Position numbers and translations under genes: made by a program. From contig DCUH01000127.1 in assembly GCA_002327765.1 (NCBI GenBank), positions 1 through 15,255 on the forward strand: DNA of 15,255 bases, in the 5' to 3' direction. Origin of the DNA: a bacterium UBA2219. GTDB lineage: Bacteria > Desulfobacterota > Deferrimicrobia > Deferrimicrobiales > Deferrimicrobiaceae. Below, piece after piece: positions 1-8,698 of the stretch (position 1 is the first letter of the stretch; each line of letters starts with the position of its first letter). Below the pieces are notes generated by a model. It made no database searches and had not been told where the DNA came from. It worked only from the letters and a program-made list of their open reading frames with translations.

Positions 1-722
1 AGCGTGCAGATCGAGTGCGTGATCCCCTCGATGGCGTCCGACAGAGGGTGGGCGAAATCGTACATGGGGTAGAGGCACCAGTCGCCGCCGCGGCGGTAGT
101 GGCTCACGTGGCGGATCCGGTAAAGGAGCGGGTCGCGCAATTTCATGTTCTTCGCCGACATGTCGATGCGGGCGCGCAGGACGTGCGCCCCGTCCGGGAA
201 TTCGCCGGCGCGCATTCTCTCGAACAGGTCGAGGTTCTCCTCCACCGGGCGGTCCCGCCAAGGGCTCTCGCGCCCCGGCTCCGTGACGGTCCCGCGGTAC
301 TGCCGGATCCGCTCCTCGTCGAGGCTGTCCACGTAGGCCTTGCCGTCGCGGATCAGCCGGACCGCGAGCTCGTAAAGCCGCTCGTAGTAGTCGGAGGCGT
401 AGAACATCTTGTCGCGCCAGTCGAACCCGAGCCAGCGCACGTCGCGCATGATCGACTCGACGTACTTCATGTCCTCGGTCTCCGGGTTCGTGTCGTCCAT
501 CCTCAGATGGCAGACCCCGCCGAATTCGTTGGCGATCCCGAAATTGAGGCAGATGGACTTGGCGTGCCCGATGTGAAGGTAGCCGTTGGGCTCCGGAGGG
601 AACCGGGTGACCACCTTCCCGCCGTATAGCCCGGACCGGAGGTCCCGACGGACGATTTCCCTAAGAAAATCGGTTGATTGCTTGCTCTCAGCTTCCCGAG
701 TGTCTGAAGGCGAATCCGGCAT
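1..722 (-). CDS. glnS: Glutaminyl-tRNA synthetase, N-terminal part (cut by window edge)
   Basis: This class I aminoacyl-tRNA synthetase charges tRNA(Gln) with glutamine in the cytoplasm. Read on the minus strand, the first 240 residues are present. The segment RFPPEPNGYLHIGHAK at about residues 40-55 holds the HIGH ATP-binding motif. The PPEPNG form, rather than the APSPTG usual in glutamyl-tRNA synthetase, points to GlnRS. The last residues seen, YDFAHPLSDAIEGITHS, match the conserved GlnRS active-site region, as does RMDDTNPE further upstream. The KMSKS-like loop and the anticodon-binding beta-barrels lie outside the window; full GlnRS is usually about 550 residues. The ATG at 722-720 is chosen as start; an in-frame GTG two codons upstream is possible. 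It diverges from the T2SS operon and is unrelated to it in function. Confidence 0.95.
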   Translation of the reverse strand, partial: MPDSPSDTREAESKQSTDFLREIVRRDLRSGLYGGKVVTRFPPEPNGYLHIGHAKSICLNFGIANEFGGVCHLRMDDTNPETEDMKYVESIMRDVRWLGFDWRDKMFYASDYYERLYELAVRLIRDGKAYVDSLDEERIRQYRGTVTEPGRESPWRDRPVEENLDLFERMRAGEFPDGAHVLRARIDMSAKNMKLRDPLLYRIRHVSHYRRGGDWCLYPMYDFAHPLSDAIEGITHSICT

Positions 723-777
723 CTTCACGAATGGGTCGGCCCGCTTCCCCGACCTTTCCCGTTGAAAGTGAACAATA

Positions 778-806
778 CGAATAACACGACACCGGGATCC
801 TGTCAA
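778..806 (-). promoter_or_regulatory. Putative sigma-70-type promoter for glnS
   Basis: On the minus strand a perfect TTGACA (plus positions 801-806) is followed after 17 bases by TATTCG (778-783), a partial -10 match. It points toward glnS, about 55 bases before its ATG. The -35 box and the spacing are good and the -10 is weak, so the call rests on position and the -35. Confidence 0.45.
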
Positions 807-827
807 AGCGGGGCCGCAACGTCGGTG

Positions 828-857
828 TTGACCTTTCGTCTCCAAACCAGCGATAAT
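828..857 (+). promoter_or_regulatory. Putative sigma-70-type promoter for the T2SS operon
   Basis: TTGACC (828-833) and GATAAT (852-857) are separated by 18 bases, in an AT-rich patch that stands out from the GC-rich surroundings. Transcription would start around 864, giving a leader of about 25 bases with a strong Shine-Dalgarno sequence (GGGGGAGGA) just before the gspC ATG. No -24/-12 sigma-54 motif is seen here, so the T2SS operon seems to use a housekeeping-type promoter. Confidence 0.6.
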
Positions 858-888
858 ATAAGACTAAATATGCGGCGACGGGGGAGGA

Positions 889-1806
889 ATGCGCAAAGCG
901 GCGTTCCAGGGGATTCTGGGGGTTTCCATAGCGGTTTCCGCTATTTCCCTCGGAATCATGCTGACGAGGTTTCTCGCCCTGCGCTCTTATGCGCCGAAAG
1001 CCCCCCCGGCCGCCCCCTCCGCCGCATCCCCGCGCACAGCCGCATCCGTATCCCCCGAAAACTGGAAGAATATTTTCGCGCCGTCCGCCGGCATGCAGCT
1101 GCCGTCCCGCCTTCCGGCCGTCACGGGCAGGAGCGCGACGGGGGGCGCCCGTTCGAACTACACCCTCCTCGGGACGATCGTGTCGACGCGCCCCGGGGAT
1201 TCACGGGCCATCCTCTGGGCGGAAGGGATGAAGCTGCCCATGGCGGTCCGGATCGACACCGAGGTGGAGCCGGGCGCGGTGCTCGTTTCCGTCACCCGGG
1301 ACAGGGCGTGGATCGCCAGGGGCGCGGTCCGGGAAGAGCTGGACCTTCTGCCGGTGGGCTCCCAGGCGCGCGGGCCGGGATCCGGCGCGCCCCCGGCCCC
1401 TTCCGCCAGGGGCTCCGCCGCCGGAGCGCGGCAGCCCGCGGCGTCTGGCCCGTCCGATGCGACCCTCCGGGTGGAGCGCCTTGGCGAGAACACCTTCTCC
1501 ATCGACGAGGCGGGCGTCACACACCTCACGAACAACATCAACCAGTTCATGACGCATGTCCGGCTCGTGCCCTACTTCGAGGGCAACACGTCCGCGGGAT
1601 ACCGGATCGCGGCCATCCGCCCCGGGACCGCCTTCGAAAAGCTCGGCTTCCAGGGAGGAGACGTGCTCCAGCAGGTGAACGGCGTGGGGCTGTCCTCTCC
1701 CGAGAAGATGTACACGATCTTCCAGAACCTGAAGGACGAGAAGCAGGTGACCGTGGACATCATCCGCCAAGGGAAAAAGAGCACGCTCAAGTACGAAATC
1801 CGATGA
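889..1806 (+). CDS. gspC: Type II secretion inner-membrane coupling protein GspC
   Basis: GspC links the inner-membrane platform to the secretin GspD and helps select cargo. The 305-residue protein has a short cytoplasmic start and one membrane helix at about residues 8-30. A Pro/Ala-rich periplasmic linker follows to about 55. An HR (homology region) domain with NIFAP near 61-65 and YTLLGTIVS near 91-99 extends to about 155. A second Pro/Ala/Gly-rich linker runs from about 158 to 190, and a C-terminal PDZ domain from about 223 to 305 includes GYRIAAIRPGTAFEKLGFQ and GDVLQQVNG. The PDZ form, rather than a coiled-coil end, is the common GspC type. The ATG at 889 has GGGGGAGGA directly upstream. 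It is the first gene of the operon, and its stop lies just before the gspD start. Confidence 0.95.
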   Translation: MRKAAFQGILGVSIAVSAISLGIMLTRFLALRSYAPKAPPAAPSAASPRTAASVSPENWKNIFAPSAGMQLPSRLPAVTGRSATGGARSNYTLLGTIVSTRPGDSRAILWAEGMKLPMAVRIDTEVEPGAVLVSVTRDRAWIARGAVREELDLLPVGSQARGPGSGAPPAPSARGSAAGARQPAASGPSDATLRVERLGENTFSIDEAGVTHLTNNINQFMTHVRLVPYFEGNTSAGYRIAAIRPGTAFEKLGFQGGDVLQQVNGVGLSSPEKMYTIFQNLKDEKQVTVDIIRQGKKSTLKYEIR

Positions 1807-1820
1807 GCAGGGAGACCCCC

Positions 1821-3989
1821 ATGCGAATAACGGCCATGCTGTCCGCGGCGATGATCCTGCTTGCGGCCTCCGCCGCGCCCGCCGCGGACAAGAGGCTGAT
1901 CCACGAAGCCCCGCCGCAGGAAGCCGCCGCGGGGGAAACGCCGCCGGTCTCCGCCCCGCCGCCGCCTCCGGCGCCGCGGCAGCCCGCGGTCCAGCCGCCC
2001 CCGCCGGCGATCCAGGCCCCGCAGAAGCCGCGCGCCGGCGGCCCGGTGTACCTGTCGCTGGATTTCACGGACGTGGACCTTCCCGTGCTGATCAAGTTCA
2101 TGAGCGAGCAGACCCGGAAAAACTTCATCTTCGACGAGCGGGTCCAGGGCAAGGTCACGATCGTCTCCCCCCGGAAAATGACCGAGGAGGAAGCGTACAA
2201 CGTCTTCCTTTCCGTCCTCCAGGCCAAGGGGTTCGCCACCGTCATGGTAGGCAACTCGATCAGGATCGTCCCGGCGCGCGAAGTGCGGCAGGAGCCGATC
2301 CCCATGTCGGGCCGGGGGAAGGGCGCGGCCCACGCCGGAGAGTTCGTCACCCGTCTCGTGCCGCTCCAGCACGCGGAGAGCCAGGAGATCGTGCAGCTCC
2401 TGACCCCGCTCCTCTCAAAGGACGGGATGATCTCCGCTTTCCAGTCCTCGAACACGATCCTCCTGATCGACTCCCGGTCCAACATCGACCGGCTCCTCGG
2501 TATCCTCCGATCGATCGACGTGGAAAGCCCCGGCGACCTGAAGATCTTCCGGCTGACCTACGCGGCGGCGCCGGACCTCGCCAAGACGCTCGAGCAGCTG
2601 TTCCAGACCGGAGCGGCAGCCGCCGGCGCGCCCGCGGCCCGCGCGGGCGCCCGCAAGTTCGCCGCCGGGCGCGGAACGGTCGTCAAGTTCATCCCGGAGC
2701 CGCGGACGAACAGCCTGATCGTCATCGCCCCGCCGGAAACCCTCCAGGAGGTGGCCGAGCTCGTCGCGAAGCTCGACGTCGGCATCCCCTCCGGCGGCGG
2801 GAAGATCAACGTCTACTACCTCGAGAACGCGGACGCCGAAGAGACGGCCAAGGTCCTCTCCGCCCTGTCCGCCACCGGCGCGCCGGGGCAGGCTGCGGCG
2901 TCCCAGCCGCGGGCCCCCGGCCAGGCCGCCTCCTCCCAGACCCTCCGCAGCATCATCTCGGCCGATCTGGAGGGCGGCGTGAAGGTCACCGCGGACAAGG
3001 CCACCAACTCCCTCGTCGTCGTGGCTTCTCCCAACGACTACGAGACACTGCTCGCGGTCATCCGGAAACTCGATATCCGCAGGCGGCAGGTGTTCGTCGA
3101 GGCGGCGATCCTCGAGATCGACCTCGACAAGTCGCGCCAGCTCGGGGTGGAGTGGCGCGCGGCGGGGGAAGTGAGCAACGGCAGCGGGGCGATCATCGGC
3201 GGCACGAACTTCGGCTTCCCCGGCGGCATCAACGAACTGCTGACGAACATCGCCGCCGGCGGCAGCCCGATGCTCTTCTCCGGCACCGGACTCCTCGCGG
3301 GGGGGATCGGGGGCTCCGTCAAGCTGCCGGACGGCACCGAGGTCCCCGCGATCGCGGCGATCCTGAGGGCGGCGAAGAGCCGCAACGACCTCAAGATCCT
3401 CTCCTCCCCCCACCTGCTCACGCAGAACAACAAGGAGGCGGAGATCATCGTCGGCGAGAACGTGCCTTTCATAACGAGCACCTCGCGCGACTCGACGAAC
3501 CTCGCCAACGTCATCAACACCGTCGAGCGGAAGGACGTCGGCATCACGCTCAAGATCACCCCCCAGATCCACGAGAGCGAATTCTTGAGCCTCGACATCT
3601 ACCAGGAGTCCTCGGCGATCAAGGACACCACCGAGAGCACGACGGTCGGACCGACGACGACGAAGCGCTCCGCCCGGACCACGGTCCTCGTGAAGAGCGG
3701 CGACACGGTGATGATCGGGGGCATCACGCAGGAGACGGAGCTCGTGGCCGAGAGCAAAGTCCCCCTTCTGGGGGACATCCCGCTCCTCGGGTGGCTCTTC
3801 AAATACAATTCGAAGCAGAAGAAACGGACGAACCTCGTGATCCTGCTCACGCCCCACATCGTCCAGGAGCCGGGGACGTATTCGAAGAAGCTCGGGGAAC
3901 GGCAGCGGACGCTCATGGCGCCGTTCGACCAGGATCAGGAGGCGATCAAGCGTGCCACCGAGCCGCTGATCGGAGGAGAAAAGCAGTGA
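1821..3989 (+). CDS. gspD: Type II secretion outer-membrane secretin GspD
   Basis: GspD forms the multimeric outer-membrane channel through which folded proteins leave the periplasm. From the ATG at 1821 it has 722 residues. A signal peptide (about 1-22, ending SAAPAA) is followed by an unusual Pro-rich stretch (about 30-72). Then come N0 (about 76-152), N1 (about 174-235), N2 (about 239-320) and N3 (about 327-418, with an Ala/Gln/Pro insert at 352-373). The secretin core covers about 420-682, with VPLLGDIPLLGWLF near 647-660 and TNLVILLTPHIV near 670-681. A charged tail (683-722) may be the pilotin-binding S domain. The reading frame is open far upstream. ATG 1803 would overlap the gspC stop as ATGA, but ATG 1821 has AGGGAG at good spacing and places the signal peptide at the N-terminus, so it is preferred. 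Confidence 0.96.
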   Translation: MRITAMLSAAMILLAASAAPAADKRLIHEAPPQEAAAGETPPVSAPPPPPAPRQPAVQPPPPAIQAPQKPRAGGPVYLSLDFTDVDLPVLIKFMSEQTRKNFIFDERVQGKVTIVSPRKMTEEEAYNVFLSVLQAKGFATVMVGNSIRIVPAREVRQEPIPMSGRGKGAAHAGEFVTRLVPLQHAESQEIVQLLTPLLSKDGMISAFQSSNTILLIDSRSNIDRLLGILRSIDVESPGDLKIFRLTYAAAPDLAKTLEQLFQTGAAAAGAPAARAGARKFAAGRGTVVKFIPEPRTNSLIVIAPPETLQEVAELVAKLDVGIPSGGGKINVYYLENADAEETAKVLSALSATGAPGQAAASQPRAPGQAASSQTLRSIISADLEGGVKVTADKATNSLVVVASPNDYETLLAVIRKLDIRRRQVFVEAAILEIDLDKSRQLGVEWRAAGEVSNGSGAIIGGTNFGFPGGINELLTNIAAGGSPMLFSGTGLLAGGIGGSVKLPDGTEVPAIAAILRAAKSRNDLKILSSPHLLTQNNKEAEIIVGENVPFITSTSRDSTNLANVINTVERKDVGITLKITPQIHESEFLSLDIYQESSAIKDTTESTTVGPTTTKRSARTTVLVKSGDTVMIGGITQETELVAESKVPLLGDIPLLGWLFKYNSKQKKRTNLVILLTPHIVQEPGTYSKKLGERQRTLMAPFDQDQEAIKRATEPLIGGEKQ

Positions 3990-5512
3990 ACGCTCCCTCT
4001 CCCACCGGCGGTGCCGCTCCCGGGGAATTCCTCCCCGAGACGCCGCTGGTCTCGAGGATCCCGATCGGGTACTCCCGGAGGCACCTGCTCCTGCCGTGCC
4101 GGACCGCTTCCGGGGAGCTCGTCCTGCTCTCGGGGAACCCGGGGGCGAGGGAGGCGATCGACGAGATGCGGTTCCTCTCCGGCCCGGTCCGCATCGTCCC
4201 CGCGCCGCCGGAGGAGGTCCTCTCCAGGATAGACGCGGCGTACGAGCGCGCCCACGCGCCCGAGCGCGACATCGCCGAGGGGCTCGACGCGGAGTGGGAC
4301 CTCGACGTGGCCGCCGCCATCGAGGAAACGAAGGACCTGCTCGACTCTCCCGACGAGGCGCCGGTCATCCGGTTCGTCCACTCTGTGCTGTTCCGGGCGA
4401 TCCGCGAGCGCTCCAGCGACATTCACTTCGAGCCGTACGAGAAGGAGCTCGTCGTGCGCAACCGGGTGGACGGGATCCTCTACCCGATGGTGTCCGCGCC
4501 CAGGAAATGGCACGCCCCCGCGGTCTCCCGCATCAAGGTCATGGCCGGGCTCGACATCGGCGAGCGGCGCCTGCCGCAGGACGGGCGGATCCGCATCCGC
4601 CTCGGGGGCAAGGAGATCGACATCCGCGTCTCCACGGTGCCCACGGCGTTCGGCGAGCGGGCCGTGCTGCGCATCCTGGACCGCTCCAGCATCCTCCTCG
4701 GGCTGCCCGACCTCGGGATGGAGCCCGCGGACCTGGCGCAGATGGAGCGGTTCCTCTCCCGGTCGAGCGGCATCCTCCTCGTCACCGGCCCGACGGGCTC
4801 CGGCAAGACGACGACGCTGTACGCCGCGCTGCAGCGGCTCGACTCCGGCACCAAGAACATCATCACCATCGAGGACCCCGTCGAGTACCAGATCCGCGGG
4901 ATCGGGCAGATCCAGGTCAACCCGAAGATCCACCTGACGTTCGCCGGCGGGCTCCGGTCGATTTTGCGGCAGGACCCCGACATCATCATGGTCGGCGAGA
5001 TCCGCGACCAGGAGACCGCCGAGATCGCCATCCAGGCCTCGCTCACCGGCCACCTCGTCCTCTCGACGCTGCACACCAACGATTCCGCCAGCGCCGTTAC
5101 GCGGCTGGTCGACATGGGGATCGAGCCGTTCCTCGTCGCCTCCTCCGTCTGCGGCGTGATGGCCCAGCGGCTCGTGCGGCGCCTCTGCCCCGAATGCAAG
5201 GTCCCCTACGCGCCCCGGGAGGAGGAACTGCGCGGTCTCGGGCTCCCGGCCGGCACAAAGGGCCCTTTCCACCGGCCCCTCGGGTGCCCGAAGTGCGCCA
5301 ACACCGGATATTCCGGCCGCACCGGCCTGTACGAGATCCTCCCCGCCGACGAGGCGATCCGGTCGCTCATCCTGACACGCTCCGACGCGGACGGCATAAA
5401 GGCACTCGCCGTCTCCCGGGGAATGCGGACGATCCTTTCTGCGGGGGCGGAGAAGGTCGCCGCCGGGACGACCTCGGTGGAGGAGGTCCTCCGGGTCACC
5501 CAGGAGGATTAG
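3986..5512 (+). CDS. gspE: Type II secretion ATPase GspE
   Basis: GspE is the cytoplasmic hexameric ATPase that powers pseudopilus assembly, bound to the membrane through GspL. The 508-residue product has an N1E-like N-terminal domain that contacts GspL. A linker region follows with SSDIHFEPYE (about 143-152). Its AAA-type core has Walker A GPTGSGKT (268-275), an Asp box TIEDPVEY (294-301), Walker B within DPDIIMVGEIRD (330-341) and a His box STLHTNDS (360-367). A zinc-binding tetracysteine is seen at C401, C404, C434 and C437. All catalytic motifs are intact. The start is a GTG overlapping the gspD stop (GTGA), with GGAGG 9 bases upstream; no ATG fits. Translational coupling with gspD is likely. 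Confidence 0.96.
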   Translation: MNAPSPTGGAAPGEFLPETPLVSRIPIGYSRRHLLLPCRTASGELVLLSGNPGAREAIDEMRFLSGPVRIVPAPPEEVLSRIDAAYERAHAPERDIAEGLDAEWDLDVAAAIEETKDLLDSPDEAPVIRFVHSVLFRAIRERSSDIHFEPYEKELVVRNRVDGILYPMVSAPRKWHAPAVSRIKVMAGLDIGERRLPQDGRIRIRLGGKEIDIRVSTVPTAFGERAVLRILDRSSILLGLPDLGMEPADLAQMERFLSRSSGILLVTGPTGSGKTTTLYAALQRLDSGTKNIITIEDPVEYQIRGIGQIQVNPKIHLTFAGGLRSILRQDPDIIMVGEIRDQETAEIAIQASLTGHLVLSTLHTNDSASAVTRLVDMGIEPFLVASSVCGVMAQRLVRRLCPECKVPYAPREEELRGLGLPAGTKGPFHRPLGCPKCANTGYSGRTGLYEILPADEAIRSLILTRSDADGIKALAVSRGMRTILSAGAEKVAAGTTSVEEVLRVTQED

Positions 5513-5519
5513 GAGCCAC

Positions 5520-6725
5520 TTGCCGACCTACCGCTACAAGGGGATCTCCAGGGCGGGCCAGACGGTCAGGGGGGCCGTGGAGGCGGAGAACCCGTCCCAG
5601 GCCCGCAGGAAACTGCACGCGGACGGGGTGTTCCCGGAAAAGCTTTCCGAGGATGCGGGCGTCGGGGGCGGCGTATCGCTTCCCTCCCTCCTTGGGCGGC
5701 AGGAGTTCCTCCCGCTTTTCACGCGGCAGCTCGCCACGCTGTCCGGCGCGGGCGTCCCGCTGGCGGGCGCGCTGAAGTCGGTGGCGCCCCAGGTGGACGA
5801 CCCGGCCAGCCGGAAGATCCTCGAGGAGATCCGGGAGGCGATCCACGGCGGGGCGACGTTCGCGCGGGCGGTCGAGGCGCACGTCGGGACGTTCCCCGAG
5901 CTGTACGCCAGCATGGTCCGCGCGGGCGAGGAGAGCGGGACGCTCCCGCTTTCCCTCTCGCGCCTCGCCGACCACCTGGAGAAGCAGGCAAAGACGAAGA
6001 ACCGCGTCCGGTCCGCCCTGACCTATCCCGTCCTGATGGCCGTCGTGGCGAGCCTCGTCGTGGTCTTCCTGCTCACCTTCGTCGTCCCGAAGATCGTCGG
6101 CATCTTCGCGCATCTCGGCAAGGCGCTCCCGCTTCCCACCAGGATCCTGATCGCGATCACCGACTTTCTGTCCGCGGGCTGGTGGGCGCTGCTCCTGGCG
6201 GCCGGGGCCGCGGCGCTCCTCGCCAGGAAGCGCCTCAACACGGAGCGGGGCCGGCGGGCGCGCGACGCCGCGTACCTCAAGCTTCCGCTGGTGGGGCGGC
6301 TCGCTCACCTCTCCGCCATGTCGCGCTTCGCCCGAACCCTATCCACGCTCGTTGCGGGGGGGATACCCGTGGACCGGGCCTTGAGGATCGTCGCCCCCGT
6401 CGTCGGCAACATCGTGATCGCGGAGAAGATCACGGCGGCCGCCGACCGGGTCGTGGAGGGCGCCACGCTGTCCGAAGCGCTTCGCGCCCACCCGGAGATC
6501 CCCGGGACGCTCGTCCAGATGGTCGCGGTCGGCGAGGACAGCGGCACGCTGGGGGACATGCTCGCGCGGGCGGCGGACGCGATGGACGAGGAAATCGAGG
6601 CGCGGCTCTCCCGCCTCCTCTCCCTCCTCGAGCCGCTGATCATCCTCGTGATGGGCGCGGTCGTCGCCTTCATCGTCGTGTCGGTGCTGCTGCCGCTCCT
6701 GGATATATCGAACATCGTCCAATAG
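5520..6725 (+). CDS. gspF: Type II secretion inner-membrane platform protein GspF
   Basis: GspF is the polytopic inner-membrane protein around which the pseudopilus is built. It has 401 residues, the normal family length. The N-terminal MPTYRYKG motif is typical. Two homologous T2SSF domains (about 67-191 and 269-391) share motifs such as FTRQLATLSGAGVPL and FARTLSTLVAGGIPV, and the paired MVRAGEESGTL and MVAVGEDSGTL. Three membrane segments are seen at about 170-192, 219-236 and 369-393. The start is TTG at 5520 with GGAG (5512-5515) upstream, 7 bases after the gspE stop; no in-frame ATG would keep the conserved YRYKG start. Confidence 0.95.
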   Translation: MPTYRYKGISRAGQTVRGAVEAENPSQARRKLHADGVFPEKLSEDAGVGGGVSLPSLLGRQEFLPLFTRQLATLSGAGVPLAGALKSVAPQVDDPASRKILEEIREAIHGGATFARAVEAHVGTFPELYASMVRAGEESGTLPLSLSRLADHLEKQAKTKNRVRSALTYPVLMAVVASLVVVFLLTFVVPKIVGIFAHLGKALPLPTRILIAITDFLSAGWWALLLAAGAAALLARKRLNTERGRRARDAAYLKLPLVGRLAHLSAMSRFARTLSTLVAGGIPVDRALRIVAPVVGNIVIAEKITAAADRVVEGATLSEALRAHPEIPGTLVQMVAVGEDSGTLGDMLARAADAMDEEIEARLSRLLSLLEPLIILVMGAVVAFIVVSVLLPLLDISNIVQ

Positions 6726-6735
6726 GAGGTTCCCC

Positions 6736-7191
6736 ATGAAAGGCCGAAGGCGCCCGGAGAGGCGGTTGCGCGACCGGGCGGGATTCACGCTCATCGAGAT
6801 CATGGTGGTCATCGTCATCCTCGGGCTGCTCGCCGCCCTCGTGGTCCCCAAGCTGATCGGGCGCACGGAGGAGGCGAAGAAGACACAGGCGCGCGTCCAG
6901 ATCAAGCACGTCGAGCAGGCCCTGAACCTGTTCAAGCTCGACAACGGCTTCTACCCGACCACCGACCAGGGGCTCGAGGCGCTGGTCCGTATCCCGGAAT
7001 CCGGCCGCATCCCGAAGAACTACAGGAAGGACGGGTACATCGACCGGGTCCCGAAGGACCCCTGGGGCGAGCCGTACGTGTACGTCAGCCCGGGACAGCA
7101 CGGCGACTACGACATCAGCTCCTTCGGGGCGGACGGCGTGGAAGGCGGCGAAGGAGAGGATGCGGACATCAACTCCTGGGACGCGCAGTAG
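6736..7191 (+). CDS. gspG: Major pseudopilin GspG
   Basis: GspG is the main subunit of the periplasmic pseudopilus. The 151-residue prepilin has a type III (prepilin-like) signal cut by prepilin peptidase between G16 and F17 (RAG/FTLIEIMVV), with the conserved Glu at +5 (E21). The 16-residue basic leader is longer than many GspG leaders. A hydrophobic helix follows to about 40, then the GspG body with LDNGFYPTTDQGLEAL and DPWGEPYVY. The C-terminal acidic loop (GADGVEGGEGEDADINSW, 131-148) is the calcium-binding region that stabilises GspG. AGGAGG lies just upstream of the ATG. The gene overlaps gspH by 32 bases. Confidence 0.97.
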   Translation: MKGRRRPERRLRDRAGFTLIEIMVVIVILGLLAALVVPKLIGRTEEAKKTQARVQIKHVEQALNLFKLDNGFYPTTDQGLEALVRIPESGRIPKNYRKDGYIDRVPKDPWGEPYVYVSPGQHGDYDISSFGADGVEGGEGEDADINSWDAQ

Positions 7192-7678
7192 TCCCGGATT
7201 CACGCTGGTCGAGCTGTCCGTCGTCCTCTTCGTGCTCGGCCTGATCCTCTGGACCGTCGCCCCGCGCCTGTCGCGCGTCGGCGAGCCGGGACGGGACGCC
7301 GTGTTCCGCGATCTCTCCGCGGGATCGGAGGCGGCGTTCGACGTCTCCCTGTTCGAGAAGAGCGAAACCCGCCTCGTCCTCTCCCCCTCCGCGGGCACGT
7401 ACGAGTTCCTGCGCCGCGACCGTCCCGTCGACGCCCCGTCGTCCCGCCGGGAGTTCGGCTCCCGGCTGCGCGTTACCGGCATCCTCGTCGAGGGGGAGGA
7501 GCGGCCGCTGGACATCCCGACGGAGATCCGGTACCTCCCGGGCGGGCGGGTCCCGGCCGCGCGGATCTTCATCGAGGACCGGGGCGACGCGCCGGGGCCG
7601 AGCCGATGGACCCTGCGCCTCAATCCCTTTGACGGCTCGATAAAGGTGCTGGAAGGGACGGTCGCGGAAGATGGGTGA
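7160..7678 (+). CDS. gspH: Minor pseudopilin GspH
   Basis: GspH is a minor pseudopilin, part of the tip complex or its junction with GspG. The 172-residue prepilin has the processing site SSPG/FTLVEL (cut after G13, Glu at +5), then a hydrophobic helix and a beta-rich body ending in a typical GspH-like LNPFDGSIKVLEG segment. The assignment relies on position between gspG and gspI plus the prepilin motif, because GspH bodies are poorly conserved. The ATG at 7160 lies inside the end of gspG and is preceded by AAGGAGAGG, a strong ribosome site within gspG coding sequence. Confidence 0.88.
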   Translation: MRTSTPGTRSSPGFTLVELSVVLFVLGLILWTVAPRLSRVGEPGRDAVFRDLSAGSEAAFDVSLFEKSETRLVLSPSAGTYEFLRRDRPVDAPSSRREFGSRLRVTGILVEGEERPLDIPTEIRYLPGGRVPAARIFIEDRGDAPGPSRWTLRLNPFDGSIKVLEGTVAEDG

Positions 7679-8030
7679 CCGGAACGGGTTCACCCTCATC
7701 GAGGTGCTGGTGTCGCTGTCGATCCTGGCGGCCACGCTCCTCCTCTCCTACCGGGTCATCTCCGGCGCGATCTCGGCCGCGGACCGCTCGGAGCGGTGGA
7801 CCGCCGCCGCCTTCCTCGCCGAATCGATGGTCCTCGACGCCGTCGGCGAATTCCCGGAGACGACGGAGACCCGCGGGAAATTCCCGCCCCCGAACGACTC
7901 CTATTCCTGGACGCGCGCGGTCCGCCCCGCCTCGCACGCCGACGCTCGAGAGGTCGAGGTCGTCGTCCTGTGGTCCTCGGGAGGCCGCGAGGAGCGGGTG
8001 TCCGTCACCGGGCTCGCGGTGAAGCGATGA
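7671..8030 (+). CDS. gspI: Minor pseudopilin GspI
   Basis: GspI is a minor pseudopilin that nucleates the tip complex with GspJ and GspK. The 119-residue prepilin has a very short leader, MGDRNG, cut before FTLIEVLVSLSILA (Glu at +5), then a compact body. The length and the IEVLVSLSILA helix fit GspI. The start overlaps the gspH stop by 8 bases, and its own stop overlaps the gspJ ATG. Confidence 0.9.
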   Translation: MGDRNGFTLIEVLVSLSILAATLLLSYRVISGAISAADRSERWTAAAFLAESMVLDAVGEFPETTETRGKFPPPNDSYSWTRAVRPASHADAREVEVVVLWSSGGREERVSVTGLAVKR

Positions 8031-8698
8031 CCGGCGCCCGCAGGCGGGGGTTCACGCTCGTCGAGATCCTCCTTGCCCTGGCCATCCTCTCGGTGATCCT
8101 TCTGCTCCTGCTCTCCGCGTTCACCGGAGCGGCCAGGACGCGCGAGGCCCTCACGGAGCGGTCGCGGGCCTTCCGGCAGGTCCGCGTCGCCTTCGACCGG
8201 ATCGGGACCGACCTTCAGGGGGCTTTCTCCTCGTCGATCCGGGAGTCCTCCGCCCTCACGTTGAGGGAGGACACCCTCGCCGGGAACCCGGCGGCGACCC
8301 TGGTGTTCACCGCGTTCACGCTCCCCGAGATCGGCACGGGGCGCCCGCCGGCGAGCGTGGTGAAGATCAAGTACTTCCCGAAGGTCGGGGCGGACGGCGC
8401 GACCATCGAGCTGCGCCGGGAGCAGGCCGACCTCCCGTTCGTCGAGAACCGGATCCCCCTCCGGGAAGCGACGCTCGCGGAAGGGCTGAAAGGGTTCCGG
8501 GTGGAGCTGTACGACGGGAGCGAGTGGCACAAGGAATGGCCCGCCCCCGGCAAGGCGAAAACGGCGCTGCCGAAGAAGGCCGCCGTCATGATGACCGGCC
8601 CCTACGGGGAGACGTACCGCCGCGAGATCCCCTTGCCGCTGTCCGGACGCGAAACGGTCCTGACCTGGTCCGGCCGGCGGGCGGGGAACGCCGAATGA
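8027..8698 (+). CDS. gspJ: Minor pseudopilin GspJ
   Basis: GspJ is a minor pseudopilin of the tip complex. From ATG 8027 it has 223 residues with leader MTGARRRG cut before FTLVEILLALAILSVILL (Glu at +5). A long body includes FRQVRVAFDRIGTDL, common in GspJ. The frame is open further upstream in gspI, but the prepilin leader and the ATGA overlap with the gspI stop fix the start. The next gene, gspK, overlaps its stop in the same ATGA manner. Confidence 0.92.
   Translation: MTGARRRGFTLVEILLALAILSVILLLLLSAFTGAARTREALTERSRAFRQVRVAFDRIGTDLQGAFSSSIRESSALTLREDTLAGNPAATLVFTAFTLPEIGTGRPPASVVKIKYFPKVGADGATIELRREQADLPFVENRIPLREATLAEGLKGFRVELYDGSEWHKEWPAPGKAKTALPKKAAVMMTGPYGETYRREIPLPLSGRETVLTWSGRRAGNAE

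Noticed and set aside
15..629. A 204-codon plus-strand open frame at the window start
   Set aside because: The opposite strand encodes conserved GlnRS motifs through the whole stretch; the plus frame is composition noise.
2415..3857. A 480-codon open frame on the minus strand opposite gspD
   Set aside because: Low-complexity Arg/Asp/Val-rich translation antisense to highly conserved secretin sequence.
4507..4522. TGGCACG in gspE as a sigma-54 -24 element
   Set aside because: No TTGC at the -12 position; it encodes ordinary GspE residues.
8525..8540. TGGCAC in gspJ as a sigma-54 -24 element
   Set aside because: The -12 part reads AATGGC rather than TTGC at the needed spacing, and it lies inside coding sequence.
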